DNA from: Salipaludibacillus neizhouensis
GTDB taxonomy: Bacteria; Bacillota; Bacilli; Bacillales; Salisediminibacteriaceae
Direction of reading: 5' to 3'
Length of the DNA stretch: 64,000 bases
Assembly (NCBI RefSeq): GCF_002886185.1
Contig: NZ_KZ614146.1
Location: 1,102,098 to 1,166,097 of the forward strand
Made by a program: the position numbers and the translations under genes. Each line of letters starts with the position of its first letter. The first letter of the stretch is position 1. Of this stretch, positions 18,822-26,878 are shown piece after piece. The notes below the pieces were generated by a model. It was not told the origin of the DNA. It was given only the letters and a program-made list of their open reading frames with translations, and made no database searches.

Positions 18822-18983
18822 ATTAACTCGTATCTTATTCAATTTGCCGTTACAGCAATCGTTATTGGAGGAACTTTTACCATTCGATATTTCAGAACTG
18901 GTGAACTTTTATTGGACCAAATTATTGGCGTTATAGTAGGTGCTGTTCTATTGGTTTCTTTACTGGCTTGGAAAAGTATATAA
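18822..18983 (+). CDS. possible small two-helix membrane protein, start uncertain
   Basis: A short frame encodes NSYLIQFAVTAIVIGGTF, then TIRYFRTGELLLDQIIG and VIVGAVLLVSLLAWKSI: two hydrophobic helices with a short charged loop. The frame is preceded directly by a stop, and the only start would be ATT at 18822. A run of eight G just upstream (18800-18807) could be either a ribosome binding site or a frameshift point. It is real-looking protein sequence but may be a damaged gene. Confidence 0.4.
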   Translation: MNSYLIQFAVTAIVIGGTFTIRYFRTGELLLDQIIGVIVGAVLLVSLLAWKSI

Positions 18984-19048
18984 GTAATTCCGATATACAA
19001 ATGGTGTGCCTTTGCCTGGTGTTAGTGTTTTATTAAAGGGGGGATTGG

Positions 19049-19261
19049 ATGAATAGTAATAAAGAAACTCCTGAAAGACGGCGAGAGAGAATGAGACAAG
19101 AAGAATTAAAACGAAACCCAACTGGAAATATGGTAGATGCTGCTAACAGAGCCCAATCTGGTGGTCTAATAGATTTAGTCAATAGCCTTGGTTGGAAAGG
19201 AACAGGCATACTTATTATTGTTATCATTCTAGGTTATTTAATTGTATCCTTCTTCTTTTAA
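19049..19261 (+). CDS. DUF6366-type small membrane protein
   Basis: A 70-residue protein. It has a charged N-terminal half (TPERRRERMRQEELKRNPTGN, a likely short amphipathic helix), the segment GGLIDLVNSLGWKGTGILII, and one C-terminal transmembrane helix. This matches a small Bacillaceae family (DUF6366) of unknown role. AAAGGGGGGATTGG precedes the ATG. The N-terminus is expected in the cytosol. Confidence 0.8.
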   Translation: MNSNKETPERRRERMRQEELKRNPTGNMVDAANRAQSGGLIDLVNSLGWKGTGILIIVIILGYLIVSFFF

Positions 19262-19372
19262 CAGTGGAGAATAATAACGGTTCTCTGTGTTTTCCTTAGC
19301 TTTTTCTTGGTTTAGTGTTAGGGTTTAACAATCTAGTTTTTAGAGTGATTTATAGGTTGAGGGGGATTTTTA

Positions 19373-19630
19373 ATGGCCACTAAAACAAATAGTAATGCTG
19401 TTATTTCTTTAACTGTGGGGATTCTTTCGATAATTTTACCTATCATTGGCTTAGTCTTCGGCGTAATTGGGATTGTGACAGCGAGAAAAGCTGTGAAAGA
19501 AATAGAAAAATCAAGTGACGTTGGTGAAAGATTAGCAACGTCCGGTTTAATTTGCAGTTCGGTTGGAATTTTCATTCAATTAGTTGGGGTGTTAGGAATT
19601 ATCATGTTTAACTTTTCTAGTGGAGGATGA
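19373..19630 (+). CDS. DUF4190-like membrane protein
   Basis: An 85-residue protein with two hydrophobic helices (residues ~10-36 and ~56-80) flanking a basic loop (TARKAVKEIEKSSDVGERLA). The first helix, with GILSIILPIIGLVFGVIGIV followed by A-x-K, and the second, SGLICSSVGIFIQLVGVLGI, are typical of DUF4190. GAGGGGGATTTTTA precedes the ATG. Function unknown. Confidence 0.8.
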   Translation: MATKTNSNAVISLTVGILSIILPIIGLVFGVIGIVTARKAVKEIEKSSDVGERLATSGLICSSVGIFIQLVGVLGIIMFNFSSGG

Positions 19631-19761
19631 TGTTTGGTTATCGGGAGGAAAGATTGGCCATCAAGATATTAACTTGACGAACTGGTTCACCTCGCGCTTT
19701 AGTGAAAGCAACTTATAAGTTACAGAATCTAGTTAAAAATTGAATAGTCTAAAACTATAGA

Positions 19762-19790
19762 GCATTTCTGGCTAATGAGAAATGCTTTTT
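19762..19790 (+). terminator. rho-independent terminator
   Basis: GCATTTCT pairs perfectly with AGAAATGC around GGCTAATG, followed by TTTTT. Confidence 0.85.
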
Positions 19791-19805
19791 GTCTTTTTCG
19801 GGAGA

Positions 19806-19851
19806 TAAATTGACAGCTCTTTTTAATAAAAAGACGTTATGTGTTTTTCTT
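19806..19851 (+). repeat. deleted copy of the ~150-bp repeat
   Basis: AAATTGACAGCTCT is joined directly to TTTTAATAAAAAGACG...GTTTTTCTTA. The two ends of the repeat are present and the central ~100 bases with the palindrome are missing. Confidence 0.7.
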
Positions 19852-19952
19852 ATTAACAATAGAAACACAATACAAATCAACATTAATTTATTGTTAAACG
19901 ATAAAATTTGTGGTAAAGTCAAATTTAATAATAAATAAGTGAGGTGCTTATT

Positions 19953-20435
19953 ATGAAACGAGGAACAACACTGTTTTTAAGAATTGCTTTGATTATTATT
20001 GGAATTCCAGTTCTTGCTTTGTGCCTATTTTTGGTGCCTGAGATAGCGAATTTTGCAGCAGAATTGTATCCGGATATTGCTTATATAAAATATCTTATTT
20101 TCATCGATTTGTATGCAACGGCGATACCTTTTTACTTTGCTCTGTACCAAGCTTTTAAACTTTTAAGCTATATTGACAAGAATAAAGCTTTCTCGGAATT
20201 ATCTGTAAGAGCTTTAAAGGTTATAAAATACTGCGCCTTCACAATCAGTCTCTTATATGTGGTAGGCATGCCACTTTTCTTTCTCATAGCGGAGAAAGAC
20301 GACGCCCCAGGTATCATACTACTTGGAATGGTCATGATTTTTGCTTCCATGGTGATTGCAGTCTTTGCTGCTGTTCTTCAAAAGCTGTTAAAAAATGCTA
20401 TAGATATAAAATCAGAAAATGATTTAACGGTATGA
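19953..20435 (+). CDS. yoaS: DUF2975 membrane protein (YoaS-like)
   Basis: A 160-residue protein with four transmembrane helices (residues ~9-30, 47-66, 89-110, 120-142). It belongs to the DUF2975 family, which is nearly always paired with a small Xre-type regulator, as here. GTGAGGTGCTTATT precedes the ATG. It is 10 bases upstream of the regulator, so the two form an operon. The pair corresponds to B. subtilis yoaS-yozG. The family role is unknown; a membrane-linked control of the regulator is possible but inferred. Confidence 0.9.
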   Translation: MKRGTTLFLRIALIIIGIPVLALCLFLVPEIANFAAELYPDIAYIKYLIFIDLYATAIPFYFALYQAFKLLSYIDKNKAFSELSVRALKVIKYCAFTISLLYVVGMPLFFLIAEKDDAPGIILLGMVMIFASMVIAVFAAVLQKLLKNAIDIKSENDLTV

Positions 20436-20445
20436 GGTGAATAAG

Positions 20446-20670
20446 ATGGCGATTATTATCAATATTGATGTGATGCTTGCTAAAAGGAAAATGAGCGTGA
20501 CAGAACTATCAAATAGAGTTGGAATCACGATGGCTAATCTATCTATATTAAAAAATGGAAAGGCAAAGGCGGTTCGGTTATCAACGTTAGAAGCAATTTG
20601 CAAGGCTTTGGAATGTCAACCTGGAGATATTCTTGAATATCAAAGTGAAATGGACAATCAACAACATTAA
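20446..20670 (+). CDS. yozG: Xre/Cro-type helix-turn-helix regulator (YozG-like)
   Basis: A 74-residue DNA-binding protein made of little more than one Cro/C1-type helix-turn-helix: VMLAKRKMSVTELSNRVGIT, MANLSILKNGKAKAVRLSTL, EAICKALECQPGDILEY. This is the HTH_26 subgroup found beside DUF2975 genes. GAGGTGAATAAG supplies the ribosome binding site for the ATG. It probably represses its own operon; the signal is unknown. Confidence 0.92.
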   Translation: MAIIINIDVMLAKRKMSVTELSNRVGITMANLSILKNGKAKAVRLSTLEAICKALECQPGDILEYQSEMDNQQH

Positions 20671-20746
20671 GACAACAGAACTTTTTTAGAAAGTGAGTGT
20701 TACATTAATTGGTAAATAAAATTTTATATTAACGAGGGGTAGTATA

Positions 20747-21178
20747 ATGAAGAGATTATGGTCGTTATTTATGATAATTTTGTTACTTACTTTTTTATCT
20801 GCTTGTTCAGATAGCCCAGATACTCCTATTGAACCAAATGAGAATAATATGATGATCAACATAAAAAACAACGCTAATTTTGATTTTTATGGATTAGAAA
20901 CTAAAATATTGAATCATTCACAAGGTATGACTAATGCTGACGGCTCTATAATTGAAAATGGAGAAGAATTAAGGTTTGAATTTCTAAAAGAAGATTTTGA
21001 GTTAGATGGAGAGGTTGAAATGGAAACTTTTATTTTGGCGGACGGTAATGTAGAAGATGACGTGGATAGAATACAGTTAAACAAAAAAGTTACGCTTGAA
21101 TTAGTCAATAATAAAGAATTATTTTTTGAAATTACTGGTGATTCGATAAATGAAGCTGATTTGAAAAGAATAAAATAA
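20747..21178 (+). CDS. hypothetical lipoprotein
   Basis: A 143-residue secreted lipoprotein with lipobox LSAC (Cys20), followed by an acidic linker and a compact domain (MINIKNNANFDFYGLETKIL, ENGEELRFEFLKEDF, ADGNVEDDVDRIQLNKKVTL). Regular beta strands suggest an immunoglobulin-like or similar fold. AACGAGGGGTAGTATA precedes the ATG. It sits between yozG and yoaT, where B. subtilis has no such gene, so it looks inserted. Confidence 0.8.
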   Translation: MKRLWSLFMIILLLTFLSACSDSPDTPIEPNENNMMINIKNNANFDFYGLETKILNHSQGMTNADGSIIENGEELRFEFLKEDFELDGEVEMETFILADGNVEDDVDRIQLNKKVTLELVNNKELFFEITGDSINEADLKRIK

Positions 21179-21181
21179 AGC

Positions 21182-21243
21182 AAGGGACGGTTCTCTGCTT
21201 CATTTGTTGCGGAGAATTGAAGCAGAGAACCGTCCCCGTGTTT
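21182..21243. repeat. REP-like element, inverted pair
   Basis: AAGGGACGGTTCTCTGCTTC and its complement (GAAGCAGAGAACCGTCCCC) face each other across 14 bases, forming a long hairpin just after the lipoprotein stop. It can act as a terminator-like structure. Its second half lies directly before yoaT. Confidence 0.92.
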
Positions 21244-21280
21244 ACATATAATTCAGAAAAAACTTGTGGAGGAACAAAAC

Positions 21281-22072
21281 ATGAGATCACTAAAACAACT
21301 CCTTCGTTTTGGGCGGGAGCAGGCTCTATCATGCTTGTTTCCTGTCGTTATTTTTGCCTCTTTGGCTCTCACCCAACTCATAGCCCTTCCCTTCCTGCCG
21401 CGGTACGACTGGCTTCTCATCATTTGCCTTCTGATGCAATGGTTGATGGTGCGGTCTGGACTTGAAACACGGGATGAACTAAAGGTGATCACATTGTTTC
21501 ACCTTATTGGACTTGCGCTTGAACTCTTCAAGGTACATATGGGCTCCTGGTCTTATCCAGAGGATGGATATTCCAAGATTTTTGGAGTGCCTTTTTATAG
21601 CGGATTCATGTATGCAAGTGTAGCGAGTTATCTTTGCCAGGCGTGGAGGAGGCTTAAGATTGAACTGGTTAAGTGGCCACCGTTTTTGATCGTTGTACCT
21701 CTTGCAGTTTCCATTTATTTGAATTTTTTCACCCACCATTTTTGGATGGATGTTCGTTGGGGCTTATCTGTACTTGTCATTTTTGTCTTTTGGAAATCAT
21801 GGGTCATATACGAGATTGATGGAAGTCGTTACTGTATGCCAATCGCACTTTCTTTTGTGCTCATCGGATTTTTTATATGGATAGCCGAAAACATCGCAAC
21901 GTTCTTTGGAGCATGGGAATATCCTAACCAAACCGATGCATGGAGTCTCGTTCATTTAGGAAAGGTCAGTTCATGGCTCTTATTAGTGATTGTTAGCTTT
22001 CTCATAGTAGCGACGTTGAAGCAGGTTAAAGGAAAAAATTCCACTAAGGTAGATACTAGTCGATCTTTATAA
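21281..22072 (+). CDS. yoaT: DUF817 membrane protein (YoaT-like)
   Basis: A 263-residue integral membrane protein with about eight helices. The block HLIGLALELFKVHMGSWSYP, the following GVPFYSGFMYASVASYLCQAW and later FFGAWEYPNQTDAW define the DUF817 family; many conserved Trp/Tyr lie at helix ends. ATG after TTGTGGAGGAACAAAAC is chosen. Synteny with yoaS and yozG supports the name. Function unknown. Confidence 0.9.
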   Translation: MRSLKQLLRFGREQALSCLFPVVIFASLALTQLIALPFLPRYDWLLIICLLMQWLMVRSGLETRDELKVITLFHLIGLALELFKVHMGSWSYPEDGYSKIFGVPFYSGFMYASVASYLCQAWRRLKIELVKWPPFLIVVPLAVSIYLNFFTHHFWMDVRWGLSVLVIFVFWKSWVIYEIDGSRYCMPIALSFVLIGFFIWIAENIATFFGAWEYPNQTDAWSLVHLGKVSSWLLLVIVSFLIVATLKQVKGKNSTKVDTSRSL

Positions 22073-22134
22073 TTAAATTCGAATATTAGTTGAAGTTCTT
22101 ACTAAAGCATACTAAAGGATGAACCGTGAACAGC

Positions 22135-22175
22135 GAAGCAGGGGACGGTTCCCTGCTTCACTTTTCGGGTGAAGA
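22135..22175. repeat. REP-like element forming its own hairpin
   Basis: GAAGCAGGGGACGGTTCCCT followed by GCTTC is itself a near-palindrome; ACTTTTCGGGTGAAG adds a second small stem. It follows yoaT. Confidence 0.8.
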
Positions 22176-22415
22176 AGATGTGTCATTAGAACCTGAAATT
22201 CGGCGAAACGAATCTCACCGTTCTTATGAAGATTAAATAGATTATGATAATTGGTGCCATACATTTTTAAAAATATTGTGATTAAAACAGAAGAGAGATA
22301 GCTTGTTTTGCGTACGGGTTATATGCTTGAATAAGTTGACGTCTGTCTCTTATTGAAGTATCAGTCAGGTTTATAAAGATGGCTGAAAAGAAATAAACAT
22401 GTGGAGGATGAAATT

Positions 22416-22796
22416 ATGGATGTGAACTTAAAAGAACATTTAAAAGAATTAGAAATGAGGCACACAGGACTTGAAGTACGTCAAAGTCTTGAAGAACTAG
22501 ATAATATACTAGACGATGATTTCTTTGAAATAGGCAGTTCAGGTTATATGTTTGACAAAAAAGAATGCCTTGAATCTGGAGTTGTATTAACTGAAATGTC
22601 ACTACATAATTATGAAATATATCCGTTATCATCTGATTTAGTTTTATCCACTTATTTTATAGTAGATAAGACTAGAAATCGTAATACACTTCGAAGTTCT
22701 ATATGGAAACTTATAGACGATAGATGGAAGTTATATTTTCATCAAGGCACTATCTCACCATTGCAATTAAGTGAAGTAATAAAAGATCTCACATGA
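22416..22796 (+). CDS. DUF4440 / SnoaL-like (NTF2 fold) protein
   Basis: A 126-residue cytosolic protein of the NTF2-like superfamily. It has the N-terminal helix LKEHLKELEMRHTGLEVRQS, the segment LDDDFFEIGSSGYMFDKKEC, and strands ending in WKLIDDRWKLYFHQGT, typical of DUF4440. Members include enzymes and stress proteins; the closest guess is an uncharacterised YybH/YesE-like protein. ATG after GTGGAGGATGAAATT is chosen. Confidence 0.85.
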   Translation: MDVNLKEHLKELEMRHTGLEVRQSLEELDNILDDDFFEIGSSGYMFDKKECLESGVVLTEMSLHNYEIYPLSSDLVLSTYFIVDKTRNRNTLRSSIWKLIDDRWKLYFHQGTISPLQLSEVIKDLT

Positions 22797-22884
22797 AAAG
22801 TTAGTTTATATGTGCTAACGGTGATTTTCCTAATAAAGTACCAGCGGTGATCTTATCAATAGAGATCTCTTGTTTACTAGCGAA

Positions 22885-22930
22885 AGGCTAATTTATCAGA
22901 AAAAATACTGATAAATTAGCCTATTTTCTT
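22885..22930. terminator. perfect 15-bp hairpin terminator
   Basis: AGGCTAATTTATCAG and CTGATAAATTAGCCT pair perfectly around AAAAAATA, followed by ATTTTCTT on the plus strand. It lies about 90 bases after the DUF4440 gene. Confidence 0.85.
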
Positions 22931-23185
22931 GTAAAATCCTTACCGTTGTAATCCTCACTTCCTTCATGTAACCTAGTGGTAAATGTTGCGGCAATCGCTT
23001 CTAAAAATCATACAAAAGTGGAATATTTTAAACCTACAAAAATATCATTATATTATTTATTAAGACAGTCAATTGGAAAATAGTGTTAAACTAAAAGCGT
23101 AGTAATAGAATAAGAAAAAGTGAAGCGATTACATAAAAGTTATTGGGTATGTTGTTTTCGATAATCATTTTTTAGGAGGATAGTA
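22931..23185. other. intergenic region, nothing recognised
   Basis: AT-rich DNA between the perfect hairpin and the methyltransferase stump. No repeat or RNA family is visible; only TTAGGAGGA at its end stands out, as the ribosome binding site of the stump. Confidence 0.5.
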
Positions 23186-23266
23186 ATGAATAATCCTAGG
23201 AATAGGTTTGTATATAAAATATGGTCTCCTATATACGATAAGATTTTTAACTCAGGTGTTTTATGA
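23186..23266 (+). pseudogene. N-terminal stump of a class I methyltransferase
   Basis: After TTTAGGAGGATAGTA, the ATG opens a 26-codon frame reading NPRNRFVYKIWSPIYDKIFN, the usual N-terminus of a family of small SAM-dependent methyltransferases in Bacillaceae. It ends in TGA, and no methyltransferase sequence is seen in the next 90 bases in any frame. The rest of the gene has been deleted. Confidence 0.65.
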
Positions 23267-23354
23267 TACAATGGTTTACCTCAAAAATGAAGTGGAAAAT
23301 TCGCCCACATAAAATTGACATAAGACTTAAATATTCTGAAAAGAGGGGGATAAT

Positions 23355-23897
23355 TTGAAAAAGAGAATACCGAAAAAGATCCATATTATTGGTTTTGTTG
23401 GAAGTGGCAAAACAACGTTGGCAAAAGAGTTATCCACTAAGTATTCAATTCCATTTCACGAATTAGATAACGTTGTATGGATAAGGGATAAGGCGGGCGA
23501 TATAAAAAGAACTGAGAAGGAAAGAGAAGATTATTTGAATAAGATTATTCAATCTGAAAGTTGGATAATAGAAGGTATTCACAATGAAGATTGGGTTGCT
23601 AATAGTTTTCGACATGCAGATTTAATTATTTTTTTAGATACAAAGTATTCAATACGAACATCACGAATAACAAAGAGATTTTTGTATCAAAAACTAGGAT
23701 TAGAGAAATCAAATTACAAGCCGACAATCAAAATTTTTTTCAACATGTTTAAGTGGAATAAGCAATTTGAAGATAGAGGAAAGCCCAAATTTTTCGAAAG
23801 ATATGGAATATATCGTGATAAAATATTTGTCGCAAATAACAAGAAATATATAATTAGTTACCTTAACTCATGGCAGGCAACGTTGAGAAGATATTAA
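23355..23897 (+). CDS. FlaR/adenylate-kinase-like P-loop protein
   Basis: A 180-residue P-loop NTPase annotated in relatives as DNA topology modulation protein FlaR or adenylate-kinase-like. The Walker A motif is GFVGSGKTT (residues ~12-20), then HELDNVVW, ESWIIEGIHNEDW and the lid-like RITKRFLYQKLG. These are probably small-molecule kinases rather than topology factors. AAAGAGGGGGATAA precedes the TTG start, which gives the usual N-terminus. Stands alone beside a stump and an insertion element. Confidence 0.85.
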   Translation: MKKRIPKKIHIIGFVGSGKTTLAKELSTKYSIPFHELDNVVWIRDKAGDIKRTEKEREDYLNKIIQSESWIIEGIHNEDWVANSFRHADLIIFLDTKYSIRTSRITKRFLYQKLGLEKSNYKPTIKIFFNMFKWNKQFEDRGKPKFFERYGIYRDKIFVANNKKYIISYLNSWQATLRRY

Positions 23898-24188
23898 AGA
23901 AATGTTCCCCCGTGAAATTCAGAATAAAATCTTAAATTATTCAACGATACATATTGGTGAACTTATAGAAGATAGGGAATACAATGTAAATTGAATGGGA
24001 GTGAAAGTAATCTATGACTGCAAGACAGTTTTTTCTGTGAAAATAAAAAGTGAAGAAGTTTTCGCGTTAAGAATTTAGGAAGTTGGGTTGAAGGGAAATA
24101 GTAGTTGAAGGCCGCACTAAATAGAGGGTGTATTTCTTGTTTTTTTTTTTTTACACAACCTTGAATGGATATGACATTGTAAACTTTT

Positions 24189-25330
24189 TTATCCAACTAA
24201 ACGTGATTCTACGTACTGTTGTTTATTAATGAGTAGTGTGTAAATTATTCTTAGTAGTTTATGGGCGATTGCCAGTAATGCTTTGTTCTTTCCTCTTCTA
24301 GCAGAGAGTTTCCAAAAAGTAGACGCCATGGCTGTATTTTTCGATCTTGATATGGCCCAAGCTACTTCACAAAGAGCGGCTTTTATATGCGGGTTTCCTT
24401 GGACGCTTTTAGAACTTTTTTTTTACCGGCACTTTCGTTGTTTCCAGGAGATACTCCAGCCCATGAAGCTAAATGCCTGGAGGAAGGAAATTGCGTCATA
24501 TCTGTGCCGATTTCAGCAATGATGCAGGCAACGGTATGTTCCTTAATTCCTGGAATGGTTAAAAGGATGTCTTTTTCTTCTTGATGAAATTGGACCAGAG
24601 AATCAATTCTGCTTTCTAGATCTTGAATGGACCTTTCCAAGTATTCGATGTGATTCCAAGAGCTTCTAATCATAAACATTTGATGTTCATTTAATGTGCC
24701 GAAAAGAGATTCAGAGATCGTTTCTGCTTTTTTTCTTAGGCAGTGATGTATACTAGCATTCACATCCTTTTGATCAAGGTACCCTTTTTCGACTAAGTGA
24801 TTTAAGAGCCTACGTCCGGAAACGCCAAAGATATCGGAAATAACAGAGCCTAATTTGATATTTGAACTTTCGAGTACTTTTGAAATCCTGTTTTTTTCCG
24901 CGGTTAAGTTCCCGATCCATTTCTTTCGTAAGCGAGTTAAGTCGCGTAACTCTCGGAGATCTTGACTAGGTACAAAGCTTTTTTCAATTAAACCGTGACG
25001 AAGCAGTTTGGCAATCCATTCTGCATCGGAGACATCCGTCTTACGACCAGGGACATTTTTAATTCGTTGAGCATTGGCAAGAGTGATATCAAAGTACCCT
25101 TCAAGAATATTATAGACAGGCTTCCAATAGATTCCTGTGCTTTCCATGGCAAGGTGGATAATTTCTTTATCTTCCAGCCATTTCAATAAATCAAAGAGAC
25201 TTTTAGTGAGAGTGGAGAAGGATTTTGTTTCTTTTTGAATGTCATCATCGGTTGAACCGATGATGGTACAAACGACAATCTCTTTTTGATGTACATCCAT
25301 ACCAGCACAACGGGGAACGAAAGTTTCCAT
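24189..25330 (-). mobile_element. IS110-family transposase gene, frameshifted
   Basis: The minus-strand frame encodes a DEDD-type IS110 transposase. It has the N-terminal RuvC-like domain (CAGMDVHQKEIVVCTI, MESTGIYWKPVYNIL, GRKTDVSDAEWIAKLLRHG) and the C-terminal Transposase_20 domain (LLTIPGIKEHTVACIIAEIG, LASWAGVSPGNNESAG) with the expected serine region. The first frame stops at 24383. The family C-terminus (GNPHIKAALCEVAWAISRSK to the TAA at 24189) continues in the -1 frame from a run of nine A (plus-strand T, 24416-24424). Restoring one A gives 380 residues. The ATG follows GGAGGTAGATC. Either a one-base deletion killed it or slippage on A9 makes the full protein. Confidence 0.9.
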
Positions 25331-25553
25331 ACGATCTACCTCCAAAATAATGTCTATGGAAAGTGGAATAAGCTTGAACAAATAGTATTTTTCTGTACGT
25401 GATCATCTTCGGATAAAAGGAAGAGTCAACATCGGGGTGTACACAAAGCAAATTCCAAACAGTTTCTTATTCAGGGTTAGGACCACCACAAAAACGCGCG
25501 TTTAACGTCCTTTCCACAGCATTAATCAGTATAGGTAAATGGATAAAAAGAAA
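25331..25553 (-). other. noncoding 5' region of the IS110 element
   Basis: About 220 bases upstream of the transposase without a reading frame. In the IS110 group (IS621 and relatives) this left end encodes the bridge RNA that selects target and donor DNA. Short inverted segments are present, but I cannot draw the two guide loops with confidence by eye. The element boundaries are also undetermined, because these elements lack terminal inverted repeats. Confidence 0.4.
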
Positions 25554-25590
25554 AACCCCGAGGGATAGGATAATTTTCATGCCCGGGGTG
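25549..25590 (-). terminator. minus-strand terminator upstream of the IS element
   Basis: Read on the minus strand, CCCCGGGCATG and TCCCTCGGGG pair with a long loop and are followed by TTTTTCTTTTT. No minus-strand gene precedes it in this window, so it may insulate the insertion element or be left from a lost gene. Confidence 0.6.
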
Positions 25591-25656
25591 TGAGTGTTAA
25601 ATCATGTGTGTTTCTTATGTGGTTCATTTCCTGAGGAGTATTCCACCGGTGATAAA

Positions 25657-25683
25657 GAAGCAGAGAACCGTCACCATGTTTTG
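25657..25683 (+). repeat. REP-like element
   Basis: GAAGCAGAGAACCGTCACCA followed by TGTTTT, with one substitution in the CCCC block. The 25591-25656 stretch to its left shows nothing else. Confidence 0.85.
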
Positions 25684-25708
25684 AAACTAAGAATGCGAGG
25701 TGTTAGTT

Positions 25709-26788
25709 TTGCTAGATAATGAGGTTATGGAACTTTTAGGTATTGAGTATCCGATTATTCAAGCGCCAATGGCAGGTGGAGTAACAACGTCGGAATTAGT
25801 AGTGGCAGTTTCTAATTCTGGTGGTCTAGGAATGATTGGTGCAGGTTATATGACTGCCGATCAAATGCGTGAACAAATTAGAGAAATAACGCAGTTAACT
25901 GACAATACTTTTGGTATAAACTTATTTGTACCAACTGAATTTGAAGTGCCAGAGGAAGAAGTGGAAACCGCTAATCAGTTATTGCAGCCTATTCGTGAAC
26001 AATTGAATATAGACGCTAAAGATAGCTTGGAAATTCCTCAATATAAAAAAGTTTTAGCAGAATTCCATGAACAAATAAACGTGGTAATCGAAGAAAAGGT
26101 CCCTGTTTGTTCTTTTACATTTGGTATACCTTCTAGAGACGTGATTAAAGAGTTGAAACGGTATGGCATTATCGTAATTGGCACAGCTACAACGGTTAAA
26201 GAAGCCATGGAAATTGAAAAAGAAGGAATGGATATGGTAGTTGTCCAAGGTAGCGAGGCTGGTGGACATCGAGGGAACTTTTTAGTTGAGCATGAAGAGA
26301 GTTTAGTAGGTTTAATGTCACTGATCCCACAAGTTGTCGACAATGTTAATATTCCTGTTGTTTCCTCTGGAGGTATAATGGATGGGAGAGGGTTAATGGC
26401 CTCTATTTGTCTAGGTGCGAAGGGTGTTCAAATGGGCACTGCTTTCTTAACTTGCAAGGAAAGTGGCGCTAGCGAGTTACATAAAGAAGAAATTCTTCAA
26501 GCTCATGAAGATCAGATTGTCTTCACTCGTTCTTTTTCAGGAAAGTGGGCAAGGGGAGTTAATAATAAATTCATCATGGAAATGCAACAAAACGAAGCCT
26601 CCCTACCAAGTTTCCCAGTACAAAACACCTTAACAAAAGGAATTAGAAAAGCTTCTTCTTCGCAAAGAAATCGAGAATTTATGTCTCTATGGTCCGGACA
26701 AAGTCCAAGATTAGCGAAAAGCCAAACGGTTAACGCATTAATGAAAACGATAATTGCAGAGGCGAAAACTATTTGTAACAAGAATTAA
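25709..26788 (+). CDS. nitronate monooxygenase / FabK-like FMN protein
   Basis: A 359-residue TIM-barrel flavoprotein that oxidises alkyl nitronates (propionate-3-nitronate type) or reduces enoyl chains, depending on subgroup. Family marks are the start LLGIEYPIIQAPMAGGVTT, SNSGGLGMIGAGYM, QGSEAGGHRGNF (FMN-phosphate loop with the catalytic His region) and PVVSSGGIMDGRG. The C-terminus QRNREFMSLWSGQSPRLAK is typical of class I nitronate monooxygenases in Bacillus. A TTG start after GCGAGGTGTTAG is likely, and a GTG nine bases earlier is possible. Monocistronic in appearance. Confidence 0.92.
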   Translation: MLDNEVMELLGIEYPIIQAPMAGGVTTSELVVAVSNSGGLGMIGAGYMTADQMREQIREITQLTDNTFGINLFVPTEFEVPEEEVETANQLLQPIREQLNIDAKDSLEIPQYKKVLAEFHEQINVVIEEKVPVCSFTFGIPSRDVIKELKRYGIIVIGTATTVKEAMEIEKEGMDMVVVQGSEAGGHRGNFLVEHEESLVGLMSLIPQVVDNVNIPVVSSGGIMDGRGLMASICLGAKGVQMGTAFLTCKESGASELHKEEILQAHEDQIVFTRSFSGKWARGVNNKFIMEMQQNEASLPSFPVQNTLTKGIRKASSSQRNREFMSLWSGQSPRLAKSQTVNALMKTIIAEAKTICNKN

Positions 26789-26878
26789 AAAAGAGGTTTT
26801 TCGGTTTAAAACGGAAGTTAAGCCCTAATGATTACAGCTTACTTAGTTCGAGAAATTTTATAGAAGGAGCGAATATAA

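Noticed and set aside
23902-23994. 30-codon frame after the FlaR-like gene (FPREIQNKILNYSTIHIGEL)
   Set aside because: No ribosome binding site and no known family; could be a gene tail, but the support is too weak to list.
24133-24153. Run of 14 T near the IS element as a terminator or end of the element
   Set aside because: No stem precedes it, and IS110 elements do not end in poly-T; its meaning is unclear.
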